Part shown: in pieces, positions 7,961 to 16,220 of the stretch
Layout: the number at the start of each line of letters is the position of its first letter
Numbering within the stretch: the first letter of the stretch is position 1
Origin: Flagellimonas ochracea
GTDB lineage: Bacteria; Bacteroidota; Bacteroidia; Flavobacteriales; Flavobacteriaceae
Reading direction: 5' to 3'
Length of the DNA stretch: 64,000 bases
Assembly: GCF_009903685.1 (NCBI RefSeq)
Contig: NZ_JAAABI010000002.1
Span: 62,001 to 126,000, forward strand
The notes under the pieces: model-generated
Databases searched by the model: none
What the model was told of the DNA's origin: nothing
The model's input: the letters and a program-made list of their open reading frames with translations, nothing else
Translations under genes and position numbers: made by a program

Positions 7961-9316
7961 CTATTTAAAAAGCCATTTGTACAAATCATTGCCATTGGCA
8001 AACAGCAATAATGCTATCAAAAGGAAAAAGCCTATCATCTGGGCATGCTCCAAAAATTTATCACTTGGCTTGCGGCCCGTAACCATTTCGTACAATAAAA
8101 ACACAACATGTCCCCCATCCAAAGCTGGAATGGGCAAAATGTTCATGAAGGCCAAAATAATCGAAATCAATGCTGTAGTGGACCAAAAGGCTGTCCAGTC
8201 CCAAGTATCAGGGAACATGCTTCCAATGGCGGCAAATCCTCCAACACCTTTATACGCTCCTGTTTGGGGATTGAAAATCTTCTTGAGTTGCTTTACGTAG
8301 CTGGTCAAGGTCGTAACCCCTCTATCTATTCCTGCGGGAATGGCTTCCAAAAAAGAATATTCCTGGGTCCTTATCTCAAAATGACCGCGATTTTCCATGT
8401 CTTCCATGGTAAATCCAGCTATTTCCAATCCTAATTTTCCTTCTTCATCGACACGGGCCACGATATTTTCAATGGCTCCATTCTCACGGCGGACTACAAT
8501 TTCTATATCCTTTCCTTTATTACTTTCCAATAAAGGTGTCACCTCATCCCTAAAAACAGCTGGAGTACCATTTATACTAATAAATTCATCTTTGGGCATG
8601 AAACCCACATCTTTATTGTGTGATTTTTTCGGAACCTTGTTTACCATGAACGGCGCTCTCAGGCTCAAAAACCTCACCTTGTCCTCATCTTCCAATAGCG
8701 TTGAAATAAAGTCAACAGGGATTTCTTTCTCGATGCGCTCACCATTCCTTTCAATGGTAATTGTGTTTCCATTTATCAACTCCATGTAGACACTATTGAA
8801 AGTTTTGAGCTCTTCGCCATCCACTGCAATAATCTTATCCCCAGTCTGTATGCCTATCTTATCACCTATTTCTTTTTCAGTAACCCAAACTCCATCTTTC
8901 ACGCTTTCCATTGGGATATACTGATCTCCGTAGGAATAAGCCATTCCAATATATATAATGACGGCCAAGATGAAATTCACCGTTACACCGCCCAGCATGA
9001 TGATCAATCGTTGCCATGCCGGTTTGCTTCGAAATTCCCAAGGCTTTGGCTCTTCCTTCATCTGCTCGGTATCCATGCTCTCATCTATCATTCCAGCTAT
9101 TTTCACGTAGCCTCCCAAGGGCAACCACCCGATACCGTAAACAGTCTCACCAATTTTTTTCTTGAAAAGGGAAAACTTGACGTCGAAAAAGAGATAGAAT
9201 TTTTCTACCCGGGTCTTAAATATTTTGGCTGGAATAAAGTGTCCAAGTTCATGAAGCACAATAAGTATGGACAAACTCAGAAAGAATTGTATGGTCTTTA
9301 TCAATATGGGGCTCAT
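7961..9316 (-). CDS. rseP: RIP zinc metalloprotease RseP (site-2 protease)
   Basis: Membrane-embedded site-2 protease of 451 residues. The zinc motif HELGH is at 22-26 in the first membrane helix, and the partner motif NILPIPALDGGHV lies in the C-terminal membrane part. A periplasmic PDZ region (IQTGDKIIAVDGEEL) lies between them, and QRLIIMLGGVTVNFILAVII precedes it. Such proteases cut membrane anti-sigma factors and leftover signal peptides; three anti-sigma or sigma systems in this window could be targets, which is only an inference. The open frame extends to a TTG at 9322, but ATG 9316 is preferred. A TACTTTTG box on the minus strand (9340-9347) is a good -7 promoter element giving a leader of about 18 bases. 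Confidence 0.95.
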   Translation of the reverse strand: MSPILIKTIQFFLSLSILIVLHELGHFIPAKIFKTRVEKFYLFFDVKFSLFKKKIGETVYGIGWLPLGGYVKIAGMIDESMDTEQMKEEPKPWEFRSKPAWQRLIIMLGGVTVNFILAVIIYIGMAYSYGDQYIPMESVKDGVWVTEKEIGDKIGIQTGDKIIAVDGEELKTFNSVYMELINGNTITIERNGERIEKEIPVDFISTLLEDEDKVRFLSLRAPFMVNKVPKKSHNKDVGFMPKDEFISINGTPAVFRDEVTPLLESNKGKDIEIVVRRENGAIENIVARVDEEGKLGLEIAGFTMEDMENRGHFEIRTQEYSFLEAIPAGIDRGVTTLTSYVKQLKKIFNPQTGAYKGVGGFAAIGSMFPDTWDWTAFWSTTALISIILAFMNILPIPALDGGHVVFLLYEMVTGRKPSDKFLEHAQMIGFFLLIALLLFANGNDLYKWLFK

Positions 9317-9339
9317 CAGCAACTATCCGTTAAAACGCA

Positions 9340-9347
9340 CAAAAGTA
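9340..9347 (-). promoter_or_regulatory. -7 promoter box (TAnnTTTG) for rseP
   Basis: Complement reads TACTTTTG, an exact match to the Bacteroidota -7 element, 24 bases upstream of the rseP ATG. No clear TTTG is seen at the -33 position, so the assignment rests on one box. Confidence 0.5.
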
Positions 9348-9431
9348 ATCTTTTAGCCCTTGATAAAAAAACAGGCCTCTTGGTCGTCGCTGGGATTTAA
9401 GAAAGTTTTAGCAACAAAACAGGGCTTTTGA

Positions 9432-9463
9432 TTTGACCAATGGCCCAGTCCGCAGTAATTTTG
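9432..9463 (+). promoter_or_regulatory. Promoter of the SCO1-like gene
   Basis: TTTG (9432-9435), 20-base spacer, TAATTTTG (9456-9463): a full match to the Bacteroidota consensus. The start of transcription is predicted at about 9467-9470, which lies downstream of the first in-frame ATG (9440) and practically on the second (9470). Confidence 0.7.
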
Positions 9464-9469
9464 CAATTA

Positions 9470-10144
9470 ATGCGGTCTTTCTTCTCCAAATACAAATTGT
9501 TCGGAATAGTCCTCTTGGCCTTGTCCGCTGTGATCATCTTTTTGTTCTATGATGCTCTGCAGCCAAAAAAGACACTTCCGGTTTATCAACCCTCAATGGT
9601 GGACAAGACTCTAGTGGACAGCACCCTGCACTACAAAAAAAAATATCATACCATTGCCGATTTTGAACTGACCAACCAAAATGGACAGACTGTTACCCAG
9701 GAGAATTACAAGAACAAAATTTATGTGGCCGACTTTTTTTTTACCACATGCCCCAGTATTTGCCCGATCATGACCAAAAATATGGTCGAAATTCAGCAAG
9801 CCATCTTGGATGATGAGGATGTGCTCTTACTTTCCCATTCCGTAACACCTATCATAGACTCGGTGCCCCAGCTCAAAAAATATGCTCTTGAAAAAGGAGT
9901 TATGGACCGTAAATGGAATTTGGTAACTGGGGATAAAAAACAAATCTATGAACTGGCAAGAAAATCATATTTAGCTGTCAAAAATGATGGAGATGGTGGT
10001 CCTTATGATATGATCCATACCGAGAACTTCATTCTTGTGGACAAGGAACGAAGAATTCGTGGGTTTTATGACGGGACGGACCGCAAGGAAATTTCAAAAT
10101 TGCTTACGGATCTTGAGATTTTGCAGGCAAGTTATTCGGAGTAG
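9470..10144 (+). CDS. SCO1/SenC-family copper chaperone / thioredoxin-fold protein
   Basis: A membrane-anchored protein of 224 residues from ATG 9470 (234 from ATG 9440). One N-terminal membrane helix (about FGIVLLALSAVIIFLFYDA) is followed by a periplasmic thioredoxin fold. The SCO copper site is complete: CPSIC with cysteines at residues 94 and 98 and a histidine in DMIHTENF at about residue 183. SCO proteins deliver copper to the CuA centre of cytochrome c oxidase or act as thiol reductases. ATG 9470 is preferred because a full-consensus promoter places the transcript 5' end at or just before it, which excludes the earlier ATG. The gene is divergent from rseP and precedes feoAB by 84 bases. 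Confidence 0.93.
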   Translation: MRSFFSKYKLFGIVLLALSAVIIFLFYDALQPKKTLPVYQPSMVDKTLVDSTLHYKKKYHTIADFELTNQNGQTVTQENYKNKIYVADFFFTTCPSICPIMTKNMVEIQQAILDDEDVLLLSHSVTPIIDSVPQLKKYALEKGVMDRKWNLVTGDKKQIYELARKSYLAVKNDGDGGPYDMIHTENFILVDKERRIRGFYDGTDRKEISKLLTDLEILQASYSE

Positions 10145-10191
10145 CCCGTTGCTTTATTCCATTTTGAAGAGGTTGGTTTAGCTTTTTTACT

Positions 10192-10199
10192 TACTTTTG
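10192..10199 (+). promoter_or_regulatory. -7 promoter box (TAnnTTTG) upstream of feoA
   Basis: TACTTTTG matches the Bacteroidota -7 element, 30 bases before the feoA GTG start. A TTG lies 16 bases upstream, slightly shorter than the usual spacer. This is the likely feo operon promoter. Confidence 0.5.
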
Positions 10200-10228
10200 C
10201 TTACTTATAATCAATCTAAATAAGTGCA

Positions 10229-10471
10229 GTGCCCACAGTAGCGGATCTTTCACAAGGACAAAAAGGGATTATCAAGAATTTTTCAGAGGACATGTTGCCC
10301 ATCAAACTTATGGAGTTGGGTTGTTTGCCCGGAAATAGTATAGAATTGGTACAAATCGCTCCTTTGAACGACCCGCTTTATGTAAACTTAAGTGGCTGCC
10401 ACATAGCGATTCGGAGGTCTTTGGCCCAATTGATCGAGCTGGAAATTGTTGACGATACCCAGATTCCATGA
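10229..10471 (+). CDS. feoA: FeoA ferrous iron transport protein A
   Basis: An 80-residue SH3-like FeoA protein. Visible features are the start GTG at 10229, the signature region IKLMELGCLPGNSIELVQIAPLNDPLYVNL and the C-terminal HIAIRRSLAQLIELE. FeoA is a small cytoplasmic partner of FeoB. Its stop overlaps the feoB ATG by four bases (ATGA), indicating translational coupling. No in-frame ATG is available upstream, and the GTG codon is followed directly by the conserved N-terminus (VADLSQGQKG). Confidence 0.95.
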   Translation: MPTVADLSQGQKGIIKNFSEDMLPIKLMELGCLPGNSIELVQIAPLNDPLYVNLSGCHIAIRRSLAQLIELEIVDDTQIP

Positions 10472-12705
10472 GCAGGGCCATTAAAGTCGCCTTGATCGGC
10501 AACCCAAATACCGGAAAAACTTCCGTTTTTAACCAACTGACAGGTCTTAAGCAAAAAGTGGGCAATTACCCCGGTATTACGGTGGAAAAAAAGGAAGGTG
10601 TATGCAAACTTCCCTCTGGAGCTAAGGCCCATATTTTAGATTTACCGGGTACTTACAGTCTTAACACTACCTCCTTGGATGAGAGTGTTGTGGTGGAATT
10701 GTTGCTCAATAAAAATGATGTCCACTATCCCGATGTTGCTGTAGTGATCAGCGACGTGGAAAACCTAAAAAGGAATCTTTTGCTCTTCACCCAAATAAAA
10801 GACCTTAGGATTCCAACCATTCTGGTGATAAATATGTCAGATAGGATGTCTCGCAAGGGAATTTCCTTGGATGTTGGGTTAATGGAGGAGAAATTGGACA
10901 CCAAGATTGCGTTGGTCAGCACCAGAAAAAATCGAGGTGTTGAACAGATCAAAGAACTTATTGAAGACTATGAAAGCCTGTCCACTTCGCCAAACCTAAA
11001 TGCTTCACGAATTGCACCAGACTACTTTAACCGATTACAAAAAGCCTTCCCCAAAGAAGACTTGTACAAATTATGGTTGGTTATTACCCAGGATGTGAAC
11101 TTCATGCCCATTGAAAAGAAAACGATTGAGGATGCTACTTCTTTTTCAACAAAATCAAAATCCGAGCTCAAAAAACTACAGCACAAGGAAACCGCATTGC
11201 GGTACCAGTTCATCAACGATACCTTAAAGGAAACCTACAAAGTAGATTTCCAAGTGGCCAAGGGATTAAGGGCCTCGTTCGATAAAATACTGACCCACAA
11301 GATTTTTGGCTATGTGATTTTTCTGGTAATCCTGTTGACCATCTTTCAGGCCATTTTTGATTGGAGCACCTACCCCATGGACTTCATTGATGAGCAATTT
11401 GCAAATGCAGGAGAATGGATAAAGAGTACATTGCCCCCCGGGGTCTTTACGGACTTGCTGGCGGAAGGAATTCTTGCCGGCATCGGTGGCATTGTCATCT
11501 TTATTCCTCAGATAGCCTTTCTTTTCCTGTTCATTTCCCTTTTAGAGGAAAGTGGATACATGAGCAGGGTAGTTTTTCTTATGGATCGCTTAATGCGCCC
11601 TTTTGGACTAAGTGGTAAAAGTGTGGTACCGCTTATCTCAGGAACCGCATGTGCCATACCGGCTGTAATGGCCACACGTACCATAGAAAACTGGAAAGAA
11701 CGTTTGATTACTATTTTGGTGACCCCATTTACCACATGCTCTGCACGATTGCCGGTCTACCTCATCCTAATTGCATTAGTAATTCCAAAAGGTAGAATTT
11801 TAGGTCTAAGTTATCAGGCCCTGACCTTAATGCTGCTATACCTTCTTGGATTTGGTATGGCCATCTTGTCTGCCATGGCACTGAACAAGGTCTTAAAAAT
11901 CAAAAGCAGGTCCTTATTTATGGTGGAAATGCCCACCTACCGTTTACCTCTTTTAAAGAACGTGGTATATACTGTGATTGAAAAAACAAAAAGCTTTGTG
12001 TTCGGTGCGGGTAAAATAATCCTTGCCATTTCCATTGTGCTTTGGTTTTTAGGTTCCAACGGATACTCTACGGAGTTTAAGAATGCTGAGACCTTGGTAA
12101 ACCAACGGATTGAAGAGCGGGGCCTGTCTGATTATAGTAAAAACTACATTCGTAACAACATCGATGCCTATAAACGAAGTACAGCAGGGAGTGTCGTGGA
12201 CCAAAGCAATGCTTTAGGCCTTGAATCCTTTCAAGATTCCATTCAGAAAATGAAGATTGAACTGGAAGAAAAAGCACGAGGGCAAGAAATAGCCAGTTAT
12301 AAATTGGAGCATTCCTACATTGGCCAAATGGGAAAAGCCATTGAACCCTTGGTGAAACCATTGGGTTACGATTGGAAAATAGGAATTGCCGTTCTGACAT
12401 CCTTTGCCGCCCGTGAGGTATTTGTGGGCACCTTGGCCACAATCTATAGTGTGGGCAGTGATGAGGAAGAAACCATAAAGAACCGCATGGCCGCCGAACT
12501 TGATCATTCTGGGAAAAAACCCTTGTTCAATCTGGCCACCGGTATCTCTTTAATGCTTTTCTATGCCTTTGCCATGCAGTGCATGAGCACCTTGGCCGTA
12601 GTGAAACGGGAGACCAACTCCTGGAAATGGCCATTGTTCCAACTGATTTTTATGAGTGCTTTTGCGTATCTTGTATCATTAACGGTCTATCAAATCCTAA
12701 AGTAA
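10468..12705 (+). CDS. feoB: FeoB ferrous iron transporter
   Basis: A 745-residue GTPase-coupled Fe(II) importer of the inner membrane. The G domain is complete: G1 GNPNTGKT (11-18), G2 region NYPGITVEKKEG, G3 DLPG (58-61) and G4 NMSD (122-125). The membrane part has two Gate motifs (ISGTACAIPAVMATRTI with the transport-linked cysteine, and TSFAAREVFVGTLATIY) and a typical FeoB C-terminus. Between the two gate halves lies a long soluble insert (about residues 530-620), as in other Bacteroidota FeoB proteins. The gene is coupled to feoA by a 4-base overlap. A Cys-rich small membrane protein is read in the same frame immediately after the stop codon. Confidence 0.97.
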   Translation: MSRAIKVALIGNPNTGKTSVFNQLTGLKQKVGNYPGITVEKKEGVCKLPSGAKAHILDLPGTYSLNTTSLDESVVVELLLNKNDVHYPDVAVVISDVENLKRNLLLFTQIKDLRIPTILVINMSDRMSRKGISLDVGLMEEKLDTKIALVSTRKNRGVEQIKELIEDYESLSTSPNLNASRIAPDYFNRLQKAFPKEDLYKLWLVITQDVNFMPIEKKTIEDATSFSTKSKSELKKLQHKETALRYQFINDTLKETYKVDFQVAKGLRASFDKILTHKIFGYVIFLVILLTIFQAIFDWSTYPMDFIDEQFANAGEWIKSTLPPGVFTDLLAEGILAGIGGIVIFIPQIAFLFLFISLLEESGYMSRVVFLMDRLMRPFGLSGKSVVPLISGTACAIPAVMATRTIENWKERLITILVTPFTTCSARLPVYLILIALVIPKGRILGLSYQALTLMLLYLLGFGMAILSAMALNKVLKIKSRSLFMVEMPTYRLPLLKNVVYTVIEKTKSFVFGAGKIILAISIVLWFLGSNGYSTEFKNAETLVNQRIEERGLSDYSKNYIRNNIDAYKRSTAGSVVDQSNALGLESFQDSIQKMKIELEEKARGQEIASYKLEHSYIGQMGKAIEPLVKPLGYDWKIGIAVLTSFAAREVFVGTLATIYSVGSDEEETIKNRMAAELDHSGKKPLFNLATGISLMLFYAFAMQCMSTLAVVKRETNSWKWPLFQLIFMSAFAYLVSLTVYQILK

Positions 12706-12855
12706 TTGGCACTCCTTCAGCACATACTTGTTTACACTTTCTTAGGAGCCGCAATTTTCTATTTACTTTGGAAGTTTGTGCTTCCGAAATCACTTCTACC
12801 AGGGAAGAAAAAAGGTTCTAAGGACTGCGGACATGACAACTGCGGTTGTGCATAA
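12706..12855 (+). CDS. FeoB-associated Cys-rich membrane protein (49 aa)
   Basis: A 49-codon frame beginning with TTG directly after the feoB TAA and ending at TAA 12853-12855. It encodes one membrane helix (HILVYTFLGAAIFYLLWKFV), a basic stretch (PGKKKGSK) and the cysteine tail DCGHDNCGCA. This helix-plus-CGxxxCGC layout is the hallmark of the small FeoB-associated proteins next to feoB in many Bacteroidota and Firmicutes, which are thought to help iron delivery or FeoB assembly. There is no ATG or GTG in the frame, so translation must restart at TTG after feoB termination or arise by readthrough. Confidence 0.8.
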   Translation: MALLQHILVYTFLGAAIFYLLWKFVLPKSLLPGKKKGSKDCGHDNCGCA

Positions 12856-12898
12856 ATCCCGAAGTTTACTTTTCTTCTCTTCATTCATTATTGCTGAT

Positions 12899-12924
12899 TC
12901 AAAATCATTTTCCTGATTTTTTTT
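12899..12924 (+). terminator. Weak A/T stem with T run, possible end of the feo operon
   Basis: AAAATCA (12901-12907) pairs with TGATTTT (12914-12920) and continues into a T run. The stem lacks GC, so termination efficiency is doubtful. Confidence 0.3.
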
Positions 12925-12990
12925 ACTTCCTCATGTAACCTTTCTTAATTTTCAGACTATATAAGACAAACACCAACGTAAAAACAACAT

Positions 12991-13515
12991 TTGGAAACAC
13001 TTTCAGATGAAATGATCATGCAAAAGGTAGCTGAGGGCAACTTAGATCTGCTCAAGGTCCTTTTCGATAGACATCACCAGTACGTATACAATTTCTTGTA
13101 CAAAATGAGCGGTGATAGTATGTTGAGTGAGGATTTGACCCAGGATGTGTTTTACAAACTGATCAAATACAGAAGCTCTTATAAAAATGGTTCATTTCTG
13201 TCTTGGTTGTTCACCATTGCCAGAAACAACTTAAAGACACATTTTGCAAGAAACCATAAAAACCATTTGAGTGCTGATGTGCTTGATCATGAAATCATTG
13301 AAAACCAAAATGAAGCGCAGGAAGAGTATTCACATTTACAGAGTGCATTGAATAAGTTGAGTGACTCTGACCGTGAATTGATCATTTTAAACCGATTCGA
13401 CGAAGTTCGTTACGAAGAACTGGCATTGATTGTGGGAAGTACCCCAGGTGCAGTGAAAACGAAAGTTTTTAGAATATTGAAAAAATTAAAGGAAATCTAT
13501 TTGGAAAATATATGA
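12991..13515 (+). CDS. ECF RNA polymerase sigma factor (sigma / anti-sigma / DUF4097 operon)
   Basis: A 174-residue ECF sigma factor. Region 2 is seen in LLKVLFDRHHQYVYNFLYKM and SEDLTQDVFYKLIKY, with the DNA-contact part SWLFTIARNNLKTHF. Region 4 is LNKLSDSDRELIILNRFDEV followed by YEELALIVGSTPGAVKTKVF. The start is TTG 12991: related proteins begin with a short xxLSDExIM sequence, so the next ATG (13012) would clip it. The stop overlaps the anti-sigma start by four bases. A GTAACC element at 12935-12940 resembles the AAC-containing -35 elements of many ECF promoters, so autoregulation is possible but unproven. Confidence 0.92.
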   Translation: METLSDEMIMQKVAEGNLDLLKVLFDRHHQYVYNFLYKMSGDSMLSEDLTQDVFYKLIKYRSSYKNGSFLSWLFTIARNNLKTHFARNHKNHLSADVLDHEIIENQNEAQEEYSHLQSALNKLSDSDRELIILNRFDEVRYEELALIVGSTPGAVKTKVFRILKKLKEIYLENI

Positions 13516-14309
13516 CCATGGAAAAGAATCATGTTAAGGACCGACTTCCGGATTATTTGGACAATGTCCTTTCCCAAAAAGAAAAAAATGCGGTGGAACA
13601 ACACCTAAAGGAGTGCCAAGTTTGTAGAAAGGAATTGGAAGAGCTACGAATATTGTTCAAAGCAATGGATGAAGACCATATTGAAGTCCCCACGGAAAGG
13701 CTCAAGACAAATTTTGAGCATGCCTTGGAACGTGAAAAGAACTCCATGGGCAAAGTGGTTTCCATTACGCAGGAAAAAACCAAATCCAATTGGGCCTCCA
13801 ACGTATTAAAGGTAGCTGCAAGCATTGCTCTTTTGGTGGCTTCCTTTCAAATGGGTGGGGTATTTCAAAAACAAAAAGCGGATGAAAATCTACTGGCCCT
13901 ACAAAATGAAAGCATGCAGATGAAACAGACCGTTATGTTGTCCTTAATGGAAAATCAATCTGCTAGCAAGAGAATACAGGGGGTTAGCTATATCGAAGAG
14001 TTTGAAGACCCAGATGAGGCCATTATTGAAGCCCTTGCTGATCGTTTGCTACATGATGAACACGATAATGTACGATTAACTGCATTCGACGCCCTGTCCA
14101 AATTTACCACTTCAGAAAGAGTAAAAGAGGTTTTTATTCAAGCGTTGGAAAACGAAAAAAATCCAAGCATCCAAATTGGTATTATCCAGACTTTGGTTCA
14201 GATTCAAGAAAAAAAGGCGGTTGGACCAATGAAGAAGTTGTTGGAACAAGAAGATACACAGCCTTTCATTAAAGATCAAATAAAAGCTGGACTACCTAAA
14301 ATTATTTAA
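13512..14309 (+). CDS. Membrane anti-sigma factor with zinc-finger N-terminus and HEAT-like repeats
   Basis: A 265-residue anti-sigma candidate. The N-terminal zf-HC2 motif is H31-x3-C35-x2-C38, the hallmark of ZAS anti-sigma factors, and would bind the sigma factor encoded just upstream. A membrane helix spans about residues 97-114 (VLKVAASIALLVASFQMGG). The outer part has a helical heptad-rich linker followed by HEAT-like repeats (residues about 165-260: RLLHDEHDNVRLTAFDALSK, ENEKNPSIQIGIIQTLVQIQ). HEAT repeats suggest protein binding on the far side of the membrane, possibly sensing envelope proteins. It is coupled to the sigma gene by an ATGA overlap and followed by two DUF4097 genes. Confidence 0.88.
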   Translation: MTMEKNHVKDRLPDYLDNVLSQKEKNAVEQHLKECQVCRKELEELRILFKAMDEDHIEVPTERLKTNFEHALEREKNSMGKVVSITQEKTKSNWASNVLKVAASIALLVASFQMGGVFQKQKADENLLALQNESMQMKQTVMLSLMENQSASKRIQGVSYIEEFEDPDEAIIEALADRLLHDEHDNVRLTAFDALSKFTTSERVKEVFIQALENEKNPSIQIGIIQTLVQIQEKKAVGPMKKLLEQEDTQPFIKDQIKAGLPKII

Positions 14310-14329
14310 ACATCAAAAAACGAAAAATC

Positions 14330-15082
14330 ATGAGAAAATTCACAATTGTATTGACAGCCCTGGTCTTGGGAACCATAGCCAGCGCACAGAACAACTACAC
14401 CAAGTCCCTAAGCGGTATTGCTTGGGTGAAAATTGAGTCCAAGGCAGACATCATTGTCCGGACACACAATTCAAACGAATTGCTGATCAAGGGCAGCAGG
14501 GCCCACAAAGTTTCCGAAAAAGCCAAAGGGCTTCGATTAGTGGGCGAGGGAGGTAACGATAACACCGAAGTTGGTTTCTACGTGGTGGAAGACGGAAATA
14601 CCTTGTTGGTCAAAAACTTGAGAAAATCGGAGGGGGCAGAAATTTTTCTTCCCAAAAGCCAAAATGTTTCTGTAAAGAGTACTTGGAATGGCGACATCGA
14701 AATTTATGGTTTTGCAGGAGAAATTGAAGCAGACGCACAACTCAATGGAAGTGTTGAGATTATGAATGTCAACGGTCCTGTGACGGCCAATGCGCTAAAT
14801 GGGGAGATTACAGTGGAATTTGGCACGATTAATCAAGACTCCCCAATTTCCATTTACAATACCAACGGAGCGGTTGACGTGACCATGCCAGCAAACACCC
14901 CGGCCAACCTCTCCATGAACTGCACCAATGGCGATATCTACACCAACTTCGATATTGAAAGGGAGGAAAAAAATGGTCTAAAATCCGTAACAGGGAGAAA
15001 ACTAAAGGCATCCATTAACAATGGTGGGGTTGCCATTTCCCTAAAATCCACCAACGGCAACATCTATCTAAGAAAGAAATAA
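14330..15082 (+). CDS. Exported DUF4097-family beta-repeat protein (first copy)
   Basis: A 250-residue exported protein with a signal peptide (residues 1-19, ending ASAQ). The body is built from short beta-strand turns each marked by an Asn-Gly pair: WNGDIEIYG, LNGSVEIMNVNG, LNGEITVEFG, TNGAVDVTMP, TNGDIYTNF and TNGNIYLRK. This is the DUF4097 (putative adhesin) pattern, expected to form a right-handed beta-helix in the periplasm or on the cell surface. It is the third gene of the sigma/anti-sigma operon, so it is either regulated by that pair or part of its signal detection. Molecular function is unknown. Confidence 0.85.
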   Translation: MRKFTIVLTALVLGTIASAQNNYTKSLSGIAWVKIESKADIIVRTHNSNELLIKGSRAHKVSEKAKGLRLVGEGGNDNTEVGFYVVEDGNTLLVKNLRKSEGAEIFLPKSQNVSVKSTWNGDIEIYGFAGEIEADAQLNGSVEIMNVNGPVTANALNGEITVEFGTINQDSPISIYNTNGAVDVTMPANTPANLSMNCTNGDIYTNFDIEREEKNGLKSVTGRKLKASINNGGVAISLKSTNGNIYLRKK

Positions 15083-15103
15083 TCATCAACAAAAAAAACA
15101 GTC

Positions 15104-15817
15104 ATGAAAAAATTAACCATCACCCTATTACTGGGCCTAGCTGTAATTTCCTTAAGCGCCCAAAAAGTAATTGAGAAAACATTCAAATACGCCGATCAAT
15201 TTATTGATGTGGATGTCAAGTTCGCCTCGGATATTGAGGTAAAAACATGGGACAAGCCCACCGTATATTTCAAGGCGGATATAACCACCAAAGACGGAAA
15301 ATATCTAGATCTATACAAATTGGACATTAAGGAAAGTAGCGGCTCCATCTCCATAACTTCAAAGGCGGAGGATCTCTTTAAGGCTTTTTATGACGAATGG
15401 AACAAAAATGCTCCGGAAGGGAAAAAGAGGTATTACCACACTTATGAAACCTATGAGTTTGATTACGTGCTGTATGTTCCTAAGAAGTCCAATTTTAGGG
15501 TGAGCAGCATCAATGGGGACCTTAAAGCCGACATAATTGAAGGTGATTTTACCGCAGATTTGATCAATGGGAACATTGATATTGAAAAGTACGAGGGAGA
15601 TATGGACCTAAAAACCATCAATGGTGAAATCGACTTGGTCTTGAACAATTCACGTTTGGTGGCAGAAACAATTCACGGCAGCATCTACGCGGATGAGAAA
15701 TTAAACTTAAAGGTCATAGACCGGCACGTCGGGCAAAAAGTAGAGGGGAGTTTTGATAATGCCACATACTTTCTAAAATTGAATACCATTAATGGCAATA
15801 TGTATTTAAGGCTTTAA
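15104..15817 (+). CDS. Exported DUF4097-family beta-repeat protein (second copy)
   Basis: A 237-residue protein paralogous in layout to its upstream neighbour: a signal peptide (residues 1-19, ending LSAQ), a more irregular middle, and a C-terminal ladder of INGDLKADI, INGNIDIE, INGEIDLVL, IHGSIYA and INGNMYLRL. Both copies end in the same N-G-N-x-Y-L-R motif, indicating a tandem duplication. It is the last gene of the sigma operon and ends three bases before the convergent DUF423 gene with no visible terminator. Confidence 0.85.
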   Translation: MKKLTITLLLGLAVISLSAQKVIEKTFKYADQFIDVDVKFASDIEVKTWDKPTVYFKADITTKDGKYLDLYKLDIKESSGSISITSKAEDLFKAFYDEWNKNAPEGKKRYYHTYETYEFDYVLYVPKKSNFRVSSINGDLKADIIEGDFTADLINGNIDIEKYEGDMDLKTINGEIDLVLNNSRLVAETIHGSIYADEKLNLKVIDRHVGQKVEGSFDNATYFLKLNTINGNMYLRL

Positions 15818-15820
15818 AAT

Positions 15821-16213
15821 CTAAATGATTGGGCTCAAAAAATTGTAAAGTAATAGGGTCCAACCAACGGCCAAAAGTAGTCCTCCGATTGGGGTTACGG
15901 GTCCCAAAAAGCGAAGTTTTCTATCCTTGGTGGCACTTAAACAAAGGGCATAAATACTGAAAGAAAACAAAAGGGTTCCAAAGACAAAACAGTTGATAAT
16001 GGCTGAATCAAGAGGACGGTCAAAACCCAAATTAAAACTCAACACAATAAGGACGATGGCGTGGTACATCTGATATTTGACCCCTGTCTCAAAACTTAGG
16101 AGCAGTTCAGGGGTCAATTTTTGTTTTAATACATGAGCACCAAAAGCGCCCAAAATTATGGCCAACAAACCATAAAGGGCTCCCATGAACTGCGCCAATA
16201 GAATTATCTCCAT
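15821..16213 (-). CDS. DUF423-family small membrane protein
   Basis: A 130-residue integral membrane protein of the DUF423 (YgdD-like) family. Four hydrophobic segments are visible. The family motif GLLAIILGAFGAHVLKQKL occurs near residues 14-32, with YQMYHAIVLIVLS in the second segment and GPVTPIGGLLLAVGWTLLL at the C-terminus. Function is unknown in all organisms. It is the last gene of a leftward group with the DUF2141 gene 7 bases upstream. Confidence 0.9.
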   Translation of the reverse strand: MEIILLAQFMGALYGLLAIILGAFGAHVLKQKLTPELLLSFETGVKYQMYHAIVLIVLSFNLGFDRPLDSAIINCFVFGTLLFSFSIYALCLSATKDRKLRFLGPVTPIGGLLLAVGWTLLLYNFLSPII

Positions 16214-16220
16214 TGTTTCT

